Source: Neocallimastix lanati (nom. inval.) (taxonomy: Eukaryota; Neocallimastigomycota; Neocallimastigomycetes; Neocallimastigales; Neocallimastigaceae). Taken from it: a DNA stretch of 64,000 nt. The notes beneath the pieces are model-generated. The model was not told the origin of the DNA. It worked only from the letters and a program-made list of their open reading frames with translations, and did no database searches. This document shows positions 35,186 to 44,946 of the stretch, one piece after another. The position numbers were made by a program, and so were the translations under genes. The stretch spans positions 415,001-479,000 of the forward strand of contig JACVTC010000071.1 of assembly GCA_016946835.1 (NCBI GenBank). The letters run 5' to 3'. Numbering within the stretch: the stretch's first letter is position 1; every line of letters begins with the position of its first letter.

Positions 35186-35386
35186 GTATTTACATGAAAT
35201 ATAAATTATTATTTTACTTTTTTTATTTAAAAATTGTTTCCTGTTGTTCTTATAATATATAAAGTAATGATTGTGAAAAAAAAATAGCATTAGTTAAACT
35301 ATTTAATAATAATTATGCTTTAATATGTATATAAATATTATTTAGAATATAACTTAACTTTGAAGCAAGCTCAGGTGTAGACCTGA
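34179..35386 (-). other. Long untranslated leader of the copia element
   Basis: About 1.2 kb between primer site and Gag, long for a copia element and without open frames. It contains a T homopolymer of about 42 bases (35139-35180), a homogeneous 39-bp tandem array (34885-35138) and, further inward, diverged copies of the same CAGTTTAATCA motif (about 34590-34884). Confidence 0.75.
34885..35138 (-). repeat. 39-bp tandem repeats with internal hairpin in copia leader
   Basis: Six full copies start at 34885, 34924, 34963, 35002, 35041 and 35080, with a partial seventh at 35119. Each contains CAGTTTAATCAGTGATTAAC followed by TG. This can pair CAGTT/AACTG and AATC/GATT around AGT with one bulged base. 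Copies four and six carry one C-to-T change that weakens the stem. The array sits between the 5' LTR and gag, so it would lie in the genomic RNA leader. Confidence 0.88.
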
Positions 35387-35397
35387 GACTCTTAATC
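35364..35397 (+). promoter_or_regulatory. Primer-binding site matching tRNA-Lys(CUU) 5' half
   Basis: Directly next to the 5' LTR, the strand opposite the element's transcript reads GACTCTTAATC (35387-35397), the anticodon stem-loop sequence of eukaryotic tRNA-Lys(CUU). To its left AGCTCAG, TAGA and TGA extend the resemblance into the D arm. Copia-type elements such as Drosophila copia and Candida Tca2 are primed by tRNAs cleaved in the anticodon loop. This fits that mechanism with a lysine tRNA. Extended D-arm pairing would parallel Ty1 but is inferred. Confidence 0.7.
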
Positions 35398-35629
35398 TAT
35401 TAAAACACAAAAATGGTAATAAAACATAAGTTAAGATTATAAAGGGACATTTGTTATTAAATTTATTATGACATAAATTATTAGAATATTTCTTATAAAA
35501 AGGATCTATCTTAACATTTATGTAAAAGTATTTATTTTATTCATTTTTATGATTATATTAAAGTTAATGTGATTGGCTAAGTTATATAAAAATTATAATT
35601 AATTCAATTACTATTTCTATCTTCTAACA
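35398..35629 (-). repeat. 5' LTR of the copia element
   Basis: 232 bp, reading as identical to the left LTR, bounded on the right by the TATTT target duplication and on the left by the primer-binding site at 35387-35397. It should carry the element's promoter. AT-rich TATA-like strings are present, but no single box can be chosen. Confidence 0.93.
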
Positions 35630-35634
35630 TATTT

Positions 35635-36600
35635 CTTAAATTTAAGTTTTTATTTATATTTATTTTATTGTATCCTATTATTTTATTTAATAAATAAAAT
35701 ATAATAAATAATAATATTATTTATTATATTATTATATATTGCTAATATATGTATATTTATGCTATGTTTATGCTAAAACTATGCATGTGTATGATTTGCA
35801 TTTTTTATTTATTTTATTTTATTTTTTTATGTTATTTATTTTTTGATGATTTGCATAGTTGTTCCCCCAATGAAGTGGACTGTTTTTCCAGGTCCATGGA
35901 GGGTTGATGGAAAAGGAATAACCTATATCAGGTGTACTAATTACAGCTTTCTGTGATTCTGATGATAATCAATGGTTATCCTTTCTTAAGTGGCTTCTAG
36001 TACGAAGAGAGAAATCTGGAATACTGGAAGACTGTAGAAAGTGAACTTAACGTTCTATAATGTCTTAAACTGGATATGTAGTAACATTGGAGTTGTATAA
36101 TTAATAATATCATGTAGTTTCTACATATTATCATTGTAATGAATCTATTGTATTTTTACTCTAGCATTTTTTTTTTTTTTGTATATGTTTTTTTCTATAG
36201 CATTATTTATACTCTCATGTAGTTATTGTAAAATGGAAATGTAGGAGATTGATTCACTCCAAAGCTTGTGTTTGAGACATTATTTAATGGATGGGAATCT
36301 TTTTATAGTTTTTCACAACTATTATTTCATTAACATTTAAATTTATATTATATATGATTATTTTACAGAAATTTTTACATAAAACAGGAATTTATAATTG
36401 AAAATCATTAATTAAAAACTAGTCAACACAAAAAGAAAGAAAAACAAACAAATTTTAGCAAACAATATACACGAAAGAGAAGACAACAGCAATAAATTTT
36501 TATTTTTTTTTTAATTTTTTAATTTTTTACTAATTTTATTTTTTTTTATTTTTATATTACACTTACTTTTTATTAATATAGATAAGTTTTTTATTTAATT
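35635..36600. other. Intergenic with a GC-elevated segment, possible LINE leader
   Basis: After an AT-rich start, 35860-36290 is distinctly less AT-rich and has fragments of normal-looking codons in several frames (for example YEERNLEYWKTVESELNV) with frequent stops. No family is recognised. Bases from about 36400 could be the 5' UTR of the LINE starting at 36601. Confidence 0.4.
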
Positions 36601-37335
36601 ATGTCAACTATACGAAGAGGTCTGCGACTTTATGGTCCTGACCATGATAATTTTGTTTTAATTTTCATTCATGATCTTGAATCTTGGACTGAAAGTAGAC
36701 TATGGGAATTTTTAAGCAAAAAGATATCAAATTGTAATGAAGTTGTTCATGGAATCGTTAAAAAACACTATATTAATATGGAAAACTACTTCATCCTAAG
36801 AGTTAACTATAATAATTATACGGATTATTTGAAGGTTATTTATTTGATTACTAAGCACTTACCTGTTAAAAGAATAAAATGGAAGATTACTTCAAGGATA
36901 CGCACATTTAGCAATGTTAATCATAATAGTACCAGGTATTATTCTGAACCCTCAATCCCCATCTCTGAAAGCCTCCTGTATGCTAACCCTTTCTCGAATA
37001 CTAAATATTTCAACCTCTGTATTAGCTGGAATATAAATGGTTGGAATTCTGAAAAACATGACGGACTTACCAATTTTAATTCAATCTTTAATCCTATTTG
37101 TATTTGTCTTCAAGAAGTCGGTAATAGTTCATTCCTTAATTCTTTTTCTAACTCATATCCATTCCTTAATCATTATAGAACAGTACTGAGACGTGCGGAC
37201 AAAAAAATCCCTGGTATGAGGGGCCTTTATATAGGTGTGCACTCCTCCTGCCAATTCACTAATGATGATTTTGAATATAGATATATACTCTCAGTAAATA
37301 TATTCTCCTTTTTTGGGGTGTCAGATGTTCTTTAG
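36601..37335 (+). CDS. LINE ORF2 N-terminal part: endonuclease first half
   Basis: 244 codons from an ATG preceded by an AT-rich leader. The first 140 residues (MSTIRRGLRLYGPDHDNFVL...) match no domain that I recognise. They are followed by the start of an exonuclease-endonuclease-phosphatase domain: LCISWNINGWNSEK (the metal-site Asn block) and ICICLQEVGN (catalytic Glu). The frame is then lost at the one-base shift and the domain continues in the next frame. Confidence 0.85.
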   Translation: MSTIRRGLRLYGPDHDNFVLIFIHDLESWTESRLWEFLSKKISNCNEVVHGIVKKHYINMENYFILRVNYNNYTDYLKVIYLITKHLPVKRIKWKITSRIRTFSNVNHNSTRYYSEPSIPISESLLYANPFSNTKYFNLCISWNINGWNSEKHDGLTNFNSIFNPICICLQEVGNSSFLNSFSNSYPFLNHYRTVLRRADKKIPGMRGLYIGVHSSCQFTNDDFEYRYILSVNIFSFFGVSDVL

Positions 37336-39449
37336 GGAACATTTACATCCCTTGCAAAAAACACAAAGACTCTAGAGAAAAAGCGGAAACCGATTTTGCT
37401 AATTGGCTCAAGAACCATCAGAATAACCCTTCGGCTATTGTTGGTGATTTCAACATGACTAAGCAACAACTCAAAGATCTTATTCTTAGAACTTCCCCTC
37501 AATGGTTTGTTATGGATATGGTTGGTCATCAATTTACTTGGTCTAATGGTGGAAAGAATTCTTGTATTGATTTTATAGTAGTGAACGATAAATTAAGAAA
37601 TTATCTGAATATTGCTTCTGTATGCTACTCTTTTAATGACATCTCTGACCATTTACCACTTATTCTTTCTTGTAAAAAAATATCTCCTGATGGTTTTGTT
37701 ACTCCCCCTCGGGATAAACAAATTAAGTGGTCTAATCGAATTTGTAGGGATAAACGTGAAGCAATCTTCTCTCATAATAAATTTACATGTTTACTGGATG
37801 AATTTGAACATAATGATAATCTAGACTCTAATACAATGGTTAAAAAACTTCTTGACACAGCTAATAAAATAGGCGATGACATTCATGCAAGAGTTCCTAC
37901 AAATTTACAGGGTTCAGCGTTCCATTGTCCTGCTTATATTAAGAAATTATCACATGAAAAACATTTATTTTATAAAAGTATTAAAAATTTTAAACTTAGT
38001 AATGATTTGTCTAATCTTCAAGAATTTTGTGATCTCTCAAAAGAATATAGAGTTCTTTCTGATTATATCATTAGTATTAAAAGAAATATTAGGAATATTA
38101 GATTTAAAAATTTGATTCATTCCATCGGCGAATGTTTCTTAAAAAATGATGCCCAGCGTGGTTGGTCTGGACTTAAGAAAATCTCTAAACCTTCTTACTC
38201 TCCTTCCCAATCACCTGTATACATTAAAGATAAAGAAGGTAATGTTCTAGTATCCCAAGAAGATCAACTCAATCGTTTTGCAGAACACTATGAAGAACTT
38301 GCTTCTGATATAACTGGTCACAGTCTTAATGAAAATTATTGGAAAAGAATACTTAATAATTCTTCTACTCCTCAGGAATCATGGGATATTAATCAACCTA
38401 TTTCCATGTCAGAAATTCATTCAACTGTTCTTTCAATGAAAAATAACAAAGCACCTGGTCCTGATGGTATACCTACAGAATTTTTTAAAGCATTTTTTAA
38501 TTCTGAGAGTAGTACTTCTTCTCAGGATGACTTTAATCAAGAGGTTACTTATTCCGATTGTGCAAAGTGTCTGTTATTACTTTTTAATAAAATTTGGGAT
38601 GGTGACTTTCCTAATGAATGGAACTCTGTTTCTATTGTTTCTATTCCTAAAAAAGGGGATCTTTCAGATTGTAATAATTATTGTGGTATTTCACTCATCA
38701 ATGTAGGTTTAAAAATTCTATCAAAAATTGTCACTAAAAGAATATCGGACTATGCTTTTTCTAATGGAATAATTAGACCAGAACAGTTTGGTTTTAGAAA
38801 TAAAGAAGAATGTATTAGTTTATTTGTATCCATTCGTGAAATTTGTCAAAGAAGAAAATTTAAGGATAAATTTACCTTTCTTGCCTTTCTTGACCTTAAA
38901 AAAGCTTATGATTCAGTTCCAATTTACAATATACTTACTAAACTAAATAATCTTGGTATTCGTGGTAAGTGCCTTCAATTCATTACTAATCTATACCTTA
39001 CCTCGAAAGCTCGTGCAAACTTTAATGGTAAACTTTCAAAAGAATTTCCAATACACCGTGGTGTTCGCCAAGGATGTCCTCTATCACCTATTTTATTCAA
39101 TATATTTATCAATGATATTTTTGATAAATGTAAAAGTTATGGTGTGATTACTGAAAAGAAAAAGTGTTGTGGTGGATTATTTGCTGATGATATTGTATTA
39201 TTAGCTCCCACAAAATCTTCACTTAAAATCCTTTTGAATATCGCTCATGATTGGGGTATTAAAAATGAAATGACCTTTGGAATCAATAAATGTGCTACAC
39301 TAGTTGTTAAACCAAAGAATTTTATACCTTCAAGACATTATGAAAATCCTACATTTAGACTTGGTATGAACTATATACCAAGCACTAATCAATATACATA
39401 TCTTGGTATACCTTTTAATGAATCGTTGGATTTAAAACCTATCAAATAA
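37332..39449 (+). CDS. LINE ORF2 C-terminal part: endonuclease second half and reverse transcriptase
   Basis: Continues the endonuclease with LGNIYIPCKKHKDSREKAET, VGDFNMTKQQL (GDFN motif), FTWSN and ISDHLPLIL (SDH motif), so the catalytic set is complete across the shift. RT blocks follow: KAPGPDGIPTEFFK, SIVSIPKKGDLSDCNNYCGI, QFGFRNKEEC, LAFLDLKKAYDSV, GVRQGCPLSPILFN and the active site LFADDIVLLAPT (FADD, a common LINE variant of YADD). The stop at 39447-39449 follows the thumb closely, leaving out the usual C-terminal region and Cys-rich motif. The nearest usable ATG lies well inside, so this fragment depends on the upstream frame. Confidence 0.9.
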   Translation, partial: LGNIYIPCKKHKDSREKAETDFANWLKNHQNNPSAIVGDFNMTKQQLKDLILRTSPQWFVMDMVGHQFTWSNGGKNSCIDFIVVNDKLRNYLNIASVCYSFNDISDHLPLILSCKKISPDGFVTPPRDKQIKWSNRICRDKREAIFSHNKFTCLLDEFEHNDNLDSNTMVKKLLDTANKIGDDIHARVPTNLQGSAFHCPAYIKKLSHEKHLFYKSIKNFKLSNDLSNLQEFCDLSKEYRVLSDYIISIKRNIRNIRFKNLIHSIGECFLKNDAQRGWSGLKKISKPSYSPSQSPVYIKDKEGNVLVSQEDQLNRFAEHYEELASDITGHSLNENYWKRILNNSSTPQESWDINQPISMSEIHSTVLSMKNNKAPGPDGIPTEFFKAFFNSESSTSSQDDFNQEVTYSDCAKCLLLLFNKIWDGDFPNEWNSVSIVSIPKKGDLSDCNNYCGISLINVGLKILSKIVTKRISDYAFSNGIIRPEQFGFRNKEECISLFVSIREICQRRKFKDKFTFLAFLDLKKAYDSVPIYNILTKLNNLGIRGKCLQFITNLYLTSKARANFNGKLSKEFPIHRGVRQGCPLSPILFNIFINDIFDKCKSYGVITEKKKCCGGLFADDIVLLAPTKSSLKILLNIAHDWGIKNEMTFGINKCATLVVKPKNFIPSRHYENPTFRLGMNYIPSTNQYTYLGIPFNESLDLKPIK

Positions 39450-39479
39450 AAATATTTTGAAATTAATAATGTAATATAA

Positions 39480-42400
39480 TGTACAATCAAACTTTTATAT
39501 TCAGTTTTGTTTATTTTTTTTTTCAGGGATTTTTCTATCTTTTAATTTATGCATTAATACATGATGTTCTAGTTATTTATGGTATTGTTTATATTCTAGT
39601 AAGTTAATGTTTTTTTTTAATATAATCCTTTTTAATTTATTTTATATACCTTTCTTATTTTCATTATATTAATTTCAATGATTTTTTTTTATCTATGAAA
39701 ACTTCGTATTTATGTTTTATCTTTGTAATAAATTTGGTTATTTCTTTATTCTCTTCTGCAATTGATATATTATTAACATAATGTATTTAGTAATAAGCAT
39801 AATTTATTATTTTTATATTTACCAAATATGCAATTATCTGTATTTTATTGAATTAACCTAATTTTCTTAAGAAGACCGGTGATTTCGTAAAACTATGATC
39901 TTCCAGCATGTTTGAGTCCATAGAAGGCCTTTTTTTTTTGTAATAATCTAAATTATCCGAAAATTGAAGTTTTTATCATAGATTGGAATTTGAAAACAAA
40001 ATTTTTTATCTAGATTAACATTCAAGTATTTATCTTTAATATAGATTTGTCTTAACTCTTATTTATATTATGTTGATGCAATAGAGGTTGTTAGTTCATA
40101 ACTATCCATTTCTTTTATATATGAATAGGTACAATTGTAATCAATTCCTTTAATTTGGCAAAAACCTCTGACGATAAAATCTTACTTTATATCATTGCCT
40201 TTAGTAGTAAAAAAAAACCCATTAAACATCGAATGACTTAATGCCTTTTGGAATATTTTTTATTTTTCCACAATTTTCGTAATATTATTTTCATATAAAC
40301 TCTATAATCTTTGTTTATTGCTTTTTTCCATTTGTTCTGTATTTTCTGAATTCATAGCTTCTTCATAAGTTTTTTTTTTTTGGAATTATTCTATTAATAT
40401 TATTAATTATTTTTTTATTTACGGATTTCTTTTTCATCATCCGAATTTGTTTTCCCCTCAAAATATAGGTTTTTTTTTAATATAGGTATTTTACCCCTAT
40501 TAATAATGTTATATGGAGTGATATTTGAAATAAATTTATGAATTTTAATAAAAATATAGGGAACATCAGATTTATGTTTGATCAGTTAAACCCAAAATTT
40601 TCTTGAAAAATCATCAAGGAAAGCTACATAGTAATTGAAATCATTATAAGATGTTTCAGTTTAACGATGATATCAGAATGAACTAATTCCATAAGTTTAG
40701 TGGCATTATTTGAAGAGGAATAAAAATGGTTTTCTTTTTTTTAAATTTAATGATTTTGTATTAGTGGCAGTTTTTTGTCATTGTGATTTTTTATTAAGTT
40801 CAATAACAAATTTTTTTAATATTATTATTATTATTATTATTATAATGTCCAAAACGAGCATGCCATAAATTAATGTTTATATTATAAACAAAATTCATGG
40901 ACATGATATTATTTGTAGGTACTTTAACAAATGTGAATAAATTTTTAATCATTTGCAATAATATTTGTAATTCGATTATTATTTTTGAATATTTGTAAAC
41001 GATCTTTATTATTTATGCCTTTCATAATGATTGTACATCCTTTTTTGAGAGTGAAATGAGTGGATATTAAATTGTTTTGAATATTTGATATATAAATAAA
41101 CATTTGATAGTACAAAATCGTTATTTTTTTTTTAAATTTACCATTGTATGTGAGTACCTACATTTTCAACCTTATCTAAATCACCATTTGGATAATTGAT
41201 ATTTTTATTATTTACTTTATCGAAATTATTTAAATTATCTATATTATTGGTTAAATTGATGCCAGTGCCACACCACTATCAATAATCCAATGAGTAGAAT
41301 TAGTATTATTTTTAATTATTGCGTTATTACAGTTTTGAATGACTGAAATATTTCCTGTGAGATCAATATAAATTTCATCTTCTCATTGTCGTCATTATTT
41401 TCAAAAGAATTATTGTTATTGTTTTTACAATTATTACCTTTATTATTATCAATAATATTATATTAATAATTATTTTTTTTTTATATCCTTTAAAAAATTT
41501 TTTATTTTTAGTATTAACAATTATATAATTTTTATTGTTATTATCATCTGATTTATTATTTTTCTTGATTAAAATATTATATTTACAATAGTCAGTTTGG
41601 TGACTGACCTTTAATTCTGTATATATATTACAATAATAGTCATTATAAATTTTATTATTAAAAATTCTTATTTTTAATTTTTATTATTATTCCTTTAACT
41701 TCTATTTATATTATTTATATTTAAATCAATTATAATTATATTTTTAGATCTTAGTATTTCAGCTTTTTCAAAGAAAAAAATCGTATCTTTTGCTTAATTC
41801 TTTGATAAGATCCTCAAAATTCATATAATTATAAATTGATGGTAAGTTTATACCAATTTTATCTAATTCATTTATGGCATATAAAAGTTTTGTTTCTTCA
41901 TCAAGAGGTATTCTTTTTAATTTATTGCATTCATTTTTATGTTGTTCAAAAAGTTTGCTTAAATCATTAACATATTGACTATAGTCATTGGTAATTAACT
42001 TAAGATTGATAATGTTATACTTTAGAATGTTTAAAAGTGCTTGTCCAGATTGATAGAAGGGGCTTTTTAATCTTTCAATCATACTATAAGCAGTTTGGAA
42101 TCCTCGTAAATATTCCTGATTCGATTTTTCTAAACTATCTATTATAATAGATCGAACAACATTGTCCAATTTTATGTGACTTCTGTACATCTTTGAAAAA
42201 TGAAATTCATTTTCTATAAAAGTATCTAAATCATTGGCTATTAAATGCCTTTTTAATGATTCATGCCATTCTATGAAATTTTCTTTATTTAATTTAAAAT
42301 CTTTAATTTCAAAAATCTAATTTGTTATATTTCCATAATTTTTATTAATGATAATTTTCTTATCGTAAGATTCATCATCTTCATAAGAAGAGGTTAATTC

Positions 42401-42615
42401 ATTGTCCCCATTATCAGTTCGAGTCGATGATCTAGAACTCTCTTCTATATGGTTAATATTATTATTCTTTCTTTTAGCCATTCCTTAAAACATTAATTTT
42501 GAAACATTAACTTTGAAACATTAATTATATTTTAAAATTAATTAGAATTATAATAATTTTTTAATATTAAAATTAATAATTGGTCTCTTTGTAGCCGAGA
42601 CTCTTAATCTATTAA
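39480..42615 (-). mobile_element. Degenerate Ty1/copia relic
   Basis: Minus-strand translation in broken frames gives all copia domains in order. Gag starts at AATGGCT (42479-42481) with its core at 41768-42190, a CCHC-like knuckle is near 41560-41640, and the protease block WIIDSG is near 41265-41295. A GAG-pre-integrase His/Cys region lies near 40840-40880, integrase near 40560-40640 and RT near 39740-40170 (KGIDYN; FYGLKHAG). The RNase H end and left LTR are missing, so the 3' part is truncated beside the LINE. The right edge carries the same GACTCTTAATC primer site (42604-42615 region) as the intact element. Numerous stops show it is old. Confidence 0.8.
41768..42190 (-). pseudogene. Copia gag fragment of the relic
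   Basis: 140 open codons (MYRSHIKLDNVVRSIIIDSL...QSGQALLNILKYN...) corresponding to the UBN2-like Gag core of Ty1/copia elements. The frame upstream to 42481 begins MAKRKNNN and is interrupted by stops and a shift near 42320. It is the best preserved coding piece of this relic. Confidence 0.65.
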
Positions 42616-42796
42616 GGAGTCAATATAGAATATGATGTACATACAATGAAATATAATATTATTTAATTAAAATTTATTTATTAATATTTATATTTTTTAA
42701 TAAAATTTTTAAGACTCAAAAATATTAATTTTACAAAATTATATTTATAATACTTTGATATAGAATGCAAATAAAAACTATAATTAATATAAAAAT
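42616..42796 (-). repeat. Probable 5' LTR remnant of the copia relic
   Basis: The segment starts exactly where an LTR should, next to GACTCTTAATC, with TATTAAGG..., comparable to TATTAAAACAC in the intact element. It runs to the insertion point of the next element at 42797. No second copy was found on the left side of the relic, so the LTR call rests on position and terminal similarity. Confidence 0.45.
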
Positions 42797-42992
42797 TGTT
42801 AAGAGTTGTGAATTTATGGTTTATAATTATGTCAATTTTATTAATATATTTTATGATAAAGAGTTACTGGCACTTAATTATTCTTAATTAAATGCTTTTA
42901 TATTAATACATTGTGGCTTATACATTATTTATATTACAATATGTTTCAATACATTTGAAGCTTATATTTCATACATTTCACATATTCTAACA
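42797..42992 (-). repeat. 3' LTR of the non-coding element
   Basis: 196 bp, nearly identical to 44751-44946. Sampled differences include GTTGTGAATT/GTTATGAATT, CTGGCAC/CTAGCAC and CATATTCTAACA/CATACTCTAACA. Inner edge at the CCCCCTT tract. Confidence 0.92.
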
Positions 42993-44750
42993 TTCCCCCT
43001 TAAACCTAGTTATTCTATAATGAATAAATTGGTTTACTGGTGAATATGTGTATATAAAATTATCCTATTTTACACTATTAACTTGATATTATTAAATTGT
43101 TATATATATTTCTATCCTAAATTAACCTCTAATTTTATATGAATAAAATATTTTTTATGTTATATTAATTATTTAATTTAATTTAAATATTGAAAAAATA
43201 ATTTCTTAAATATATATATAATCTAATAATTTCCCCCTAAAATTAAAGTATTTAATATTTTTACACCTTTAATAAATATTAGATGAATCTATGTCATCTT
43301 TAATATAAAATAATTATATGGTTTAAATATATCATTTATATATGATGGAAACCTTTCTCTTGAAGGGTGATATTATACCATCTCAGTTTGTGTGAATACC
43401 TCTTATATATTGGGTTTTATATCACTAATAATTATAATTCGCTTTATAGATTAGCGCTAACTTTTTTATATTTTCGCTTTGTAGTTTTAGCGATAACTAT
43501 TAAAATAAAAGGTTAATTATATATTGGTGTACTTGATAAAACATAATCTCGGGGTATTAAAATTGATTGTATTTATAATTAATTATATTATTCTAGTCAT
43601 TTAAATTTATTAGTAATAATATAAATTTTTTCATAATTGATTAATATTCACTATTTCAGTTAATTCTTTCTTAAAGGTTAAGTTTTGTTAATTTTCGCTA
43701 TTTGGCTATTTTATTCATTTCAAGATAAATATTATTTTCAAATAATTAACTCAAAGAATCAGTTAAGTGACTTTTCTTTAATATTTTTATTTTCTTTTAT
43801 ATTTTTATAATTTGTATTTTATTTTCCCCCTAAAATCCAAATTTCTAAAAAGGATTTTATATATTTGAATTTTCTCATTATTAAAAAATTTATTATAAAA
43901 TTTTAATAGTTTTAAATACTCTGTAATAAATAAGTATAGTTTATAAATGGATAAACATCATCCATTTTTATATAACTCATGGTTATATTTATTATTTTAT
44001 TATACCTTTCATCACGAAGGTTTGTATTATGATTATATTAAATAATTTTATTTTTATTTAAACCTATTTCACTCTAGGTTTAATAATATTATTATTGTTA
44101 GAATGTACCCTAGGAATTACCATTCTATTATATTTCCCTTGAATATTTGGGATATTATATATATTAATTATTTTATATGAGGTCTCTGACATATAGACTC
44201 CTCCATTGTTGTAGTTTATATTTATATATACGTGTTTGATATTTATAAATACGCGTTAAAATAACTTACTTTAAATAATATGTTTTGTATATTCATGGTG
44301 CGGAAATAGTCCATCACATAGTAGATTCCTTCATGTATAGATATTATATTACTGATAGCCAAAAGCTTATTTGTTAAAATATCAAATTATAATTTCAATT
44401 AAGAGTCTCTAGTATGAAGATATATAATTTTCTTTTATATACCTTAATACGTGTTTTTTCTTTTTAAATAAATATTTTTATATTTTTTTTTTGAGTTTTA
44501 CTTATCCTGAAATAACTTCTTTTATCAACAGTTTTATATTTTACGGGTTTCTTCAATTTTCTTTCTTGATTATTTTGATCAGTTATCAGTTTTATTAGTC
44601 ATTTTAAAAATTGACATAATAAGCAACCTTTATCATAATTTAAAATTCAATTATTTTATTTTATTTTTTTTTTTTTTTGACATAATATTGTTTCCGGCAA
44701 AAGATTCTTTTGCTATGAATCTTTTTAAGAGCCAGATGAGACTCTTAATC

Positions 44751-44946
44751 TGTTAAGAGTTATGAATTTATGGTTTATAATTATGTCAATTTTATTAATA
44801 TATTTTATGATAAAGAGTTACTAGCACTTAATTATTCTAAATTAAATGCTTTTATATTAATACATTGTGGCTTATACATTATTTATATTACAATATGCTT
44901 CAATACATTTGAAGCTTATTTTTCATACATTTCACATACTCTAACA
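44751..44946 (-). repeat. 5' LTR of the non-coding element
   Basis: 196 bp, nearly identical partner of the left LTR, immediately preceded by the tRNA-Lys-like primer site and followed by AAAAT, the target duplication. Confidence 0.92.

Larger units (their letters stand above)
29326..35629 (-). mobile_element. Young Ty1/copia LTR retrotransposon, complete but ORF-disrupted
   Basis: A 6304-bp element transcribed on the minus strand. Two 232-bp LTRs (29326-29557 and 35398-35629) read as identical. The flanks show a perfect 5-bp duplication, TATTT, at 29321-29325 and 35630-35634. Next to the 3' LTR a polypurine tract (minus strand GAGGAGGAA) precedes TGTTAG. Next to the 5' LTR lies a primer site matching the tRNA-Lys(CUU) anticodon arm. 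Domain order on the minus strand is gag, CCHC knuckle, protease, GAG-pre-integrase, integrase, RT, RNase H, which is the Ty1/copia order. The single long frame is broken by three one-base shifts and one stop, and the presumed start codon is ATA. Identical LTRs imply very recent insertion, so the element was either mobilised in trans or carries homopolymer sequencing errors. Confidence 0.93.
36601..39449 (+). mobile_element. Non-LTR retrotransposon (LINE), 3'-truncated
   Basis: Two adjacent open frames encode an AP-type endonuclease followed by a reverse transcriptase, the layout of ORF2 in L1/Tad/I-like LINEs. The reading frame shifts once near 37315-37331. The protein stops at YLGIPFNESL..., right after the RT thumb, where related ORF2 proteins normally continue for a few hundred residues, and no poly(A) or tandem tail follows. 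Directly downstream lies the decayed copia relic in the opposite orientation. The 3' end therefore looks lost by deletion or interruption. No separate ORF1 upstream is seen. Base composition is noticeably less AT-rich than the surroundings. Confidence 0.88.
42797..44946 (-). mobile_element. Non-coding LTR retrotransposon with intact ends
   Basis: Two 196-bp LTRs (42797-42992 and 44751-44946) differ at only a few sites. On the plus strand they start TGTTAAGAGTT and end CTAACA, so on the minus strand they have canonical TG...CA ends. A 5-bp duplication AAAAT flanks the element (42792-42796 and 44947-44951). A polypurine tract (minus strand AAGGGGGAA) abuts the left LTR and the primer site GACTCTTAATC (44740-44750) abuts the right one. 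The 1758-bp interior contains no protein domains and is full of stops in every frame. It is a non-autonomous element that must borrow enzymes from a relative. Confidence 0.9.

Noticed and set aside
42600-42615. tRNA-Lys-like sequence GAGACTCTTAATC as a possible tRNA gene
   Set aside because: Only the 5' half resembles a tRNA; no T arm or acceptor pairing follows, and the three copies all sit at LTR edges, fitting primer sites.
42797-42992. Small ORFs in the two 196-bp repeats (for example 44770-44964)
   Set aside because: The repeats are LTRs; the same peptide in both copies reflects repeat identity, not a gene family.
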